A DNA stretch of 64,000 bases from Furcasterigmium furcatum (lineage: Eukaryota > Ascomycota > Sordariomycetes > Glomerellales > Plectosphaerellaceae), in contig BCIA01000006.1 of NCBI GenBank assembly GCA_001599815.1, forward strand, positions 436,961 through 500,960, written 5' to 3'. Positions 62,101 through 64,000 of the stretch are shown here, in pieces. Positions within the stretch are counted from its first letter, which is position 1. Each line of letters begins with the position of its first letter. The translations under genes were made by a program, and so were the position numbers. A model generated the notes under the pieces. The model saw nothing but the letters and a program-made list of their open reading frames with translations, was not told the origin of the DNA and searched no databases.

Positions 62101-64000
62101 TCTTGCGGTGGCTGTCCTGCCTCGATGGGAGACGGCAGTGATGGTGGCTGCTGTTCAGGAGCAGGGGGGACGGCTCCATCTTGTGGCAATTGGCCGGTTT
62201 CTGGTGTTGACGGGCGTTGAGGCACTCCGTCGATGCCTGGTTGAGACACCTGCCCGTCTTGCGGGCGCGAAGGATCTTGGGGTGCCGGAAGCCCGCCAGG
62301 CGTCAGCGGTAAATCAGTACCTTGCAGCGGGCTTGAACCTGGAGAGCTGAGGGCCTGGTTCAAGGGGGTTCCACCGGCATCTTGGCCGGGGACTCCAGGC
62401 TGAACAGGGACTCCAGGAACAGAAACTCCAGGTTGAGCAGGGACGTCAGGCTGAACAGGGACGACAGGTTGATTAGGAACGCCAGGCTGATCAGGGACGC
62501 CAGGTTGAACAGGGACTCCAGGTTGATTAGGAATGCCAGGCTGATCAGGGACGCCAGGCTGAACAGGGACGCCAGGCTGAGCAGGGACGCCAGGCTGAGC
62601 AGGCTGAACAGGGACGCCAGGCTGAACAGGGACGCCAGGTTGATTAGGAATGCCAGGCTGATCAGGGACACCAGGTTGAGCAGGGANGCCAGGTTGAGCA
62701 GGCTGAACAGGGACACCAGGTTGAGCAGGGACGCCAGGTTGAGCAGGCTGAACAGGGACACCAGGTTGAGCAGGGACGCCAGGNNNNNNNNNNNNNNNNN
62801 NNNNNNNNNNNNNNNNNNNNNNNNNNNNNNNNNNNNNNNNNNNNNNNNNNNNNNNNNNNNNNNNNNNNNNNNNNNNNNNNNNNCCAGGTTGAGCAGGCTG
62901 AACAGGGACACCAGGTTGAGCAGGGACGCCAGGCCGAGCTGGGACTCCAGGAACTCCAGGCTGAGCTGGAACGCCTGGTTGAACAGGGACGCCAGGCTGA
63001 GCAGGGACGCCAGGCTGAGCTGGGACGACAGGCTGAGCTGGGACTCCAGGTTGAGCAGGGACTCCGGGTTGAGCTGGGACTCCGGGTTGAGCTGGGAATC
63101 CGGGTTGAACAGGGACGACAGGTTGATTAGGAACTCCAGGCTGACCAGGAACTCCAGGCTGACCAGGAACTCCAGGCTGAACAGGAACTCCTGGTTGATT
63201 GGGACTCTGAGGCTGTGGATTCTGAGGCGCGCTGGGAGTGCCAATCGGGGCATCGGTCGGAGGCGCCAGGCCTCCGTGGGCGGGAAGGCATTGGTTGTTG
63301 ACACATGCTGTCCCATCTGAACATGAAGTTCCAGAGCAGTTGTTGGGATCACCGCCGGTATCGACGGGCTGGCATGCACCCAGCAAACAGAGGTGGTTCG
63401 CCCTGCATCGAGAGGACGTCGAGCCACAGTTAAGCGGGTCCCCCGTTAGAGCGATACAGGCGCCCGAAATGCACGTGCGGCCCGTTCCACACCCCGCAGC
63501 CCCACAGTCCGTGGATGGATGAGGACCGGAAGGTCCAACGTTGATCAGACGACACTCATTTCCGAGGCAGATTTCCCCCGTGGTGCACCTTGATCCGCCG
63601 CAGTCTTGAGGATTCTGGACGATTCCGGCGTTGCTCCCATGTCCGATGTCGCTGCACCTATCTTGAATGCAGAGGTGGTTCGCCGGGCACCGCTCAGTGC
63701 CGCACCGTGTCGGGTCCCCCACAACGCCGACGCAGATGGTTCCGACCGGCACCTGTCCCCCCGAACAAGGCGGAGGGGCAGGCAGCGCGGTACCTGGTGA
63801 CACGGGGCTTACTCCCTGGTCCGGAACACCAGGTTGTTGACCTCCTGTACCTGGAGTACTGACGCCGGGTACAGACTCTACGGGTGCCCCTGGGACGGCG
63901 GGTCGAGGCGCACCGCCCAGTTGAGGAGGCCTCACACCCAAACCACCATCTGGAGTGCTTCCAACCGGAGTCGTACCCTGAGTTCCAGGAGGGGGCAGCA
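50106..64000 (-). CDS. Giant modular repeat protein with STIG1-like Cys modules (5' end beyond window)
   Basis: The frame is open from the right edge to a stop at 50106, more than 4,600 codons without an intron or stop; the N-terminus and any signal peptide lie beyond 64000. Order from the N-terminal side: cysteine modules (~63780-63275); collagen-like PGVPxQ repeats with a 100-N gap (~63230-62380); P/Q-rich linker with repeated QLPQDG (~62380-61695); about 18 cysteine modules (~61690-60255); a hydrophobic/Asn-Gly repeat array (~60250-52640); seven DSLNCGRLxNxC modules on Thr-rich linkers (~52610-51105); Thr/Ala/Pro mucin-like stretch; SNSQG repeats; and a terminal Cys module ending CQILGISL. 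The cysteine pattern CxxGxxCxxxxCVDxxxDxxNCGxxxxxCxxGxxCxxGxC resembles STIG1-type modules. Very many NGT/NGS sequons argue for a secreted, glycosylated wall or adhesive protein. No GPI tail is visible. Confidence 0.78.
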   Translation of the reverse strand, partial: LPPPGTQGTTPVGSTPDGGLGVRPPQLGGAPRPAVPGAPVESVPGVSTPGTGGQQPGVPDQGVSPVSPGTALPAPPPCSGGQVPVGTICVGVVGDPTRCGTERCPANHLCIQDRCSDIGHGSNAGIVQNPQDCGGSRCTTGEICLGNECRLINVGPSGPHPSTDCGAAGCGTGRTCISGACIALTGDPLNCGSTSSRCRANHLCLLGACQPVDTGGDPNNCSGTSCSDGTACVNNQCLPAHGGLAPPTDAPIGTPSAPQNPQPQSPNQPGVPVQPGVPGQPGVPGQPGVPNQPVVPVQPGFPAQPGVPAQPGVPAQPGVPAQPVVPAQPGVPAQPGVPVQPGVPAQPGVPGVPARPGVPAQPGVPVQPAQPXXXXXXXXXXXXXXXXXXXXXXXXXXXXXXXXXXPGVPAQPGVPVQPAQPGVPAQPGVPVQPAQPGXPAQPGVPDQPGIPNQPGVPVQPGVPVQPAQPGVPAQPGVPVQPGVPDQPGIPNQPGVPVQPGVPDQPGVPNQPVVPVQPDVPAQPGVSVPGVPVQPGVPGQDAGGTPLNQALSSPGSSPLQGTDLPLTPGGLPAPQDPSRPQDGQVSQPGIDGVPQRPSTPETGQLPQDGAVPPAPEQQPPSLPSPIEAGQPPQDPSLPQDGQPSQPGIVAVPPPPSPLETGQVPQDDSIPSAPGQPTQPPPLPLDEGPLSQPNVDGLPQRPPPLETGQLPQDGSLPSAPGQQTQPSPSLPDEGQLPQDQFVPENPALPQNSALQAPQESGSAAPGVNPGSEAPNSDSCGDSGAPCSAGLHCTQGRCVAHGGHDDDCGDTGLPCPQGTICSGGKCDAIRDPLQPCGSTGGPCPAGSFCAGETCLEVKPPSEVCGDLERSCPSGQLCSADHCIPVSDPAQPCGNTGAPCAGGFACVRGACIVNPTEACGATGSICSNGLRCQDGQCVAGPDVCGSGKGPCLDGLVCLDGVCTPTGLPIGGCEGRRSPCPLGEICSANICVVDPEPAKCKGAICNTGELCVHSICVDILNDAKHCGAKDTPCPPNSLCRSGSCTPTPQTSCGSTTCDPALEVCSGNQCHRLSTDLSNCGSVENQCRPGQTCISGQCSDPESRAGCNGDVCGNGELCVDNKCLNVATNDRNCGRAGNECPDHTTCISGVCTPFDEPTCGGTHCPKGEMCLGNACVDVFNDAQNCGAAGRACDQGSTCTFGNCVPPEIGRCGNTICPALHSCRDGTCYDHFGDTNHCGGVDKKCSGTCVAGSCIPLPSLEQNSGGQVLDTLTKTINNALGPNGLVSQILDNIRNGLTDNMIHDIVKSVLGTGLPGSGGLFTDLLDGLIKQGALKPEDVSSLIGQNGVLPQLVDSLLNNINEGTRDLIPGLLTGLLGNGTANGGGLIPQLLDNIQSGNLGKLLPDLVQGLIGEGTGNGGGVLPGLIQNILGPNAVRPPEIDSNNLPGGALANASIPGPGDALGTMLGGLLNSSTQPGTPSLPGASLSGDIISGLLTGQPNRTSSLPDSGLGPALSDGLGSLPDSIGSLVEGLISNGSLPANVSGEAIVGAVIGGLISNGTIQPNSPTAELLEGLAGAISANITVSLSDTPAGNLGSSLGQILANATESLGSAAGDMLSGLIGGVIGSNSTAPESAAGAVGALVGEAIKNGTTLPGTALGEALGSIIGGNGSSPAVPGELSLPSLPTGSDLGDLLGELFPNGTRPGLPSVPSPDELENLIGALVPNGTAESGASAGDFLGGIIGGVIGNNSAVGLPELPSIGGGLAAVVDGALSDPNRTAAGLPPLVENLPAIVGSLITNNTIDPSLGGALSTIIGEAANQTLPEGSLVPGLPGNTLSNTLPGVVGSGGVVPAVLGSLPSNTTGELLSGLIGSANGSSGGGLLPNIIESVQNGSIDDIIPKMISDALGDGTPGSGGLIPNIIGNLQNGTIDKIIPDLTKDLLGENASPGSFPSISNESVAEILPALIHDIMSDGGLISSIIGHIQNGSTENILQEVANSALGSGSPTGTLSDFVNQALGNGSTPGLGTIIPDLGTNLPNMLNASTGIGLIIPELPSGAGNGTGGGIGIIIPTVPGEEGIGNVPGIVIPDIGSLIPELTNSSNGLISLLPGIISSIPGIGNVTEGELGEIISSLPGLANSSSGGLDALPGIIDQLPTLVNSTENGLAEVIGSLPGLLNGTQSLGDLLTNLPGLLNGTESPGIPGLPGAGSLAGTIIPDVLNNLPALTNGSGSGSGVLIPDFAGLVNGTSDGTGVIIPDLSNALPSILNGTGNAIGALVPDVANTLPGLVNGTLVGAGSLIPDLIGTLPTLVNGSSASDIIASLPGLAGDVIATGPELENIVNNGIGNLPSLTNGTVPDGGVSAEVGIDVGIPSLPEIINNLPVLLNNTGLETTIPQLIGSLPGVVLPSVGNATDLIPPTGEGETSPLLPEPINSLPGIINGSLGGGAGAALIPGLVDNLPGLVNETIGGPSEAGLGAGTLIPEEVNNVPGVINEALGNTPGAGLIPGLANNLPGLVNDTLNSVGGSEPAPGAGTLIPDAVNNIPGVINEALGNTSESAGIIPGIANNLPGIVNETLGGPGTALPLVPEAVNNIPSIIGDAVGADGNGTGLESFVPGLVNNLPGLVNGSLGNETGSGTVFPDVLNNLPGVIGDALGAGNESNAAIPDIVNNLPGIVNGALGNQTGPGSGGENILPGVINELPGVLGSELNNTSGPSVIPDLINNLPGIVNGAAGNQSGLGTILPGVINEIPGVLNDTIGAGGAAGSLIPGIVNNLPDIVNGALNDTSELGSSVGTLLPGIINEIPGVISGALSNGSTGSALIPDIVSSLPSLVNATLGGESAGLDPGIVEGIIGNLPGVIEGALANITNVDPATIIPIVIGNLPDIISQTPNATSPGSVLPGVINNLPGIVSGALVNATGLDASELAPGLISTLPELIDGVLTNLTNTGGASIPGLSTNLPGLIGEALGTGDTPGAGSGSGSGSLIPEAVNNLPAVIGGSLTNGTLPGSALPLPDLLSNLPGLINDAISNGTNTLLPENLNNLPTNIGSSLSNVTAGGQGLPVPEIINNLPALINGALNGSSSVVIPETVNNLPGVIGEALGGAANLIPEIINNLPALVNGALSNSTNLVIPDAINTLPGTIGGALNGTTALPQEIIDSLPALVNGALTNGSVGTLLPDAINTLPGTIGASLANVTGNAAALVPEIISNLPGLVNGALESGAGTLIPDTVNNLPITVGDALGNMTGNAAGLVPEIINNLPGLITGSLNNGTNTLLPENVNNLPSVIGGSLGNITGSAANLIPEIVSSLPGLITGAISNGTDTLIPDIVNTLPASIGGALGNGTAGFNSSIIDNLPALINGALGSGNSSIIPSDVSNIPGAIANTTNLVDPTRLIDEVLPILSGTLLGNSTTGGDSQGILPGLVANVSVGDLGPSIPALVDGLVGPNGTLPLIVGGLLGNATNNGLELPDLLGEIASGSSNSSLPALIGEILGNGTTGVTGGVIGAGGTLQNLTSSLIGTGTGAGGIGGVLPDIVALGPNVTVTTPSVSEALDSLGIGNVTQTIPALINGILNGTSGSGLNVSDLVGNLGPSNISSAVSGLINDLLGPGAIGTNTSGAVSSQTGNGLIPDLLENVANGNVTNIIPSLINGLLGNGTVNSSGIIPDFLHNVGSGNAPAVIPGLIDGLLGGPVIGGATGDPTAAVTNATSGLTGSSNTSAAINGSTTGIEALLPQLLDGLNSGNVSTLVPTIITGILGNGTAAGGGLLPNLVGSLQNGTNGSVSTGVLDSLLGTGAGSTLLNTGGLLSGTRDLLTDSLNCGRLGNVCSGTLICRGGECIDNGGAAGTGIVGVNATSLASSVAAALPSATSIIDLLNDSLNCGRLLNICLFGQVCRNGQCVSPSATTTASLSLQIPTTTALLPATTSAGLSGLVDLLNDSLNCGRLLNICLFGQVCRNGQCVSPGSTTTTSPSSPTMVPTTTAQGAATTSAPASTTVGPEGNIIDLLNDSLNCGRLLNICLFGQVCRNGQCTSPAATTPVTTTALPQPTTTTSPLTPAVAGLPTTTLPTLAPTSTVAGVSGLPTTTLVTLTPGATTSAGAGLLGIDLLNDSLNCGRLLNICLFGQVCRNGACVSPAATTTSTAQAAPTTTRPPTTLLTTTLGGTTTTAAGLAAVDFLADRLNCGRVGNVCLGTQICQNGVCVATTTAQSAAQPGTTTTTQPAAQPGTTTTTSQAVAQPGTTVATTSAPQAAAPTTTTRPPTTSAPTTTIAAAGTTTTAGSVLDLLNDSLNCGRLLNICLFGTVCRNGACVAPGQGTTTTTAPSPVTTPGVTTTTSAAPITSPGVATTTSAAAATTSGVTTSRPTTTQGVQAAAATPSGTSTTALPTTSTQPAATTQPAASTTQPSTAPTTRPTTTTAAGAGTSAERLASTTSAAAVPTTTSRPTTTAAAVPTTTAPLVPTTTAAAAQTSTRPTTTAAAVQTTTAQLVPTTTAAAAQTSIRPATTAAAVQTTPAAAAVQSTAANIANTIVAAATATRSSSSGSQNDQGENNNSQGSNSQGSNSQGSNSQGSNSQGSNSQGSSSQGVTCGGKTCTSGQTCSNSVCVASTASSGGSGTQCGGLLGIVPCVLPLTCVNGKCQILGISL
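50296..50385 (-). repeat. 15-bp tandem repeat (SNSQG)
   Basis: Six consecutive units of GAGTTGCTGCCCTGC (plus-strand sense), the first with C for T at its fourth base and the last ending in G. It encodes a Ser-Asn-Ser-Gln-Gly tandem near the C-terminus of the giant protein. Confidence 0.9.
51105..52615 (-). repeat. Seven Cys modules of the DSLNCGRLLNIC type
   Basis: Seven modules of ~30 residues with core DSLNCGRLLNICLFGQVC and RNGxC after it. Five are nearly identical (near 51105-51195, 51640-51730, 51945-52035, 52155-52240, 52340-52430) and two are divergent (near 51430-51520 and 52513-52610). They are separated by Thr/Ala/Pro-rich linkers of variable length. Confidence 0.88.
52640..60250 (-). 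repeat. Central array of ~20-25-residue LPG/NGAL repeats
   Basis: About 2,500 codons made of degenerate repeats with the pattern I/L-P-x-x-V/I-N-N-L-P-x-x-V/I-N-G-A-L-x-N-G/x-T. The best-preserved part is about 53850-56700; toward 60 kb the repeats grade into GLL/GxIPxxIxNxxNG variants. They are hydrophobic with regular Pro and Gly and dense N-glycosylation sequons. On the order of a hundred units; not counted exactly. Confidence 0.85.
62380..63230 (-). repeat. Collagen-like PGVPxQ repeat array
   Basis: 18-bp units encoding PGVPxQ (x = A, V, D, N, G), organised near the gap into a 45-bp higher-order unit (PGVPAQPGVPVQPAQ). An ambiguous base n occurs at 62686, and the array is interrupted by the N gap. 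Confidence 0.88.
62784..62883. other. Assembly gap, 100 N
   Basis: Exactly 100 undetermined bases inside the 45-bp repeat; the round number indicates a gap of unknown true length. The same reading frame continues in identical repeat sequence on both sides. Confidence 0.98.

Noticed and set aside
62380..63230. CRISPR-like array
   Set aside because: Units are contiguous 18-bp coding repeats without unique spacers, in a eukaryotic genome.

Overview
The window comes from a filamentous ascomycete (Pezizomycotina). Evidence: genes carry many short introns (mostly 48-82 nt, GT...CTAAC/CTGAC...AG); there are five Zn2Cys6 regulators, a PNP-NACHT-repeat NLR, plant cell-wall enzymes (GH28, CE1) and fungal-type MFS permeases. 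A plant-associated Sordariomycete would fit, but no marker here fixes the species. Coding sequences were assembled by joining exons whose splice sites keep frame and restore conserved motifs; starts are real ATGs.

Layout. 0.6-5.3 kb: NLR-type receptor (minus). 6.7-9.6 kb: secreted CE1 esterase and secreted type-B carboxylesterase, convergent. About 10.2 kb: remnant of a DHCR24-like FAD reductase. 10.5-24.8 kb: a run of metabolic genes (succinate-semialdehyde dehydrogenase-like, Dal5-type permease, ketopantoate-reductase-like, 3-hydroxyisobutyrate-dehydrogenase-like, cupin, Zn2Cys6 regulator, D-lactate dehydrogenase, second Zn2Cys6 regulator) that could form an organic-acid catabolic neighbourhood. 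25.7-27.1 kb: exopolygalacturonase. 27.6-31.6 kb: two tandem Zn2Cys6 regulators. 32.1-37.0 kb: 2-oxoglutarate/Fe oxygenase, formamidase-type amidase and ten-exon amino-acid permease. 37.3-37.9 kb: small secreted protein with a Kex2-like site.

38.7-48.5 kb looks like a MAL-type alpha-glucan locus: intracellular GH13 glucosidase, divergently transcribed alpha-glucoside permease, Zn2Cys6 regulator and secreted GH49 dextranase/isopullulanase. The GH13 enzyme has Val directly after its nucleophile Asp, the residue associated with alpha-1,6 (isomaltase) specificity, and GH49 products contain alpha-1,6 bonds. The inferred job is extracellular cleavage of dextran/pullulan-like glucan, import, and intracellular hydrolysis. 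The shared promoter holds a CGG-N8-CGG site of the AmyR type.

50.1-64.0 kb is one giant intron-free reading frame on the minus strand (more than 4,600 codons, 5' end outside the window). It encodes an apparently extracellular mosaic: STIG1-like cysteine modules, a collagen-like PGVPxQ repeat with a 100-N assembly gap, a second cysteine block, a 7.6-kb array of roughly 20-25-residue IPxxxNNLPxxxNGALxNGT repeats, seven near-identical DSLNCGRLLNIC modules on Thr-rich linkers, and an SNSQG tandem tail. It is the most unusual object in the window.
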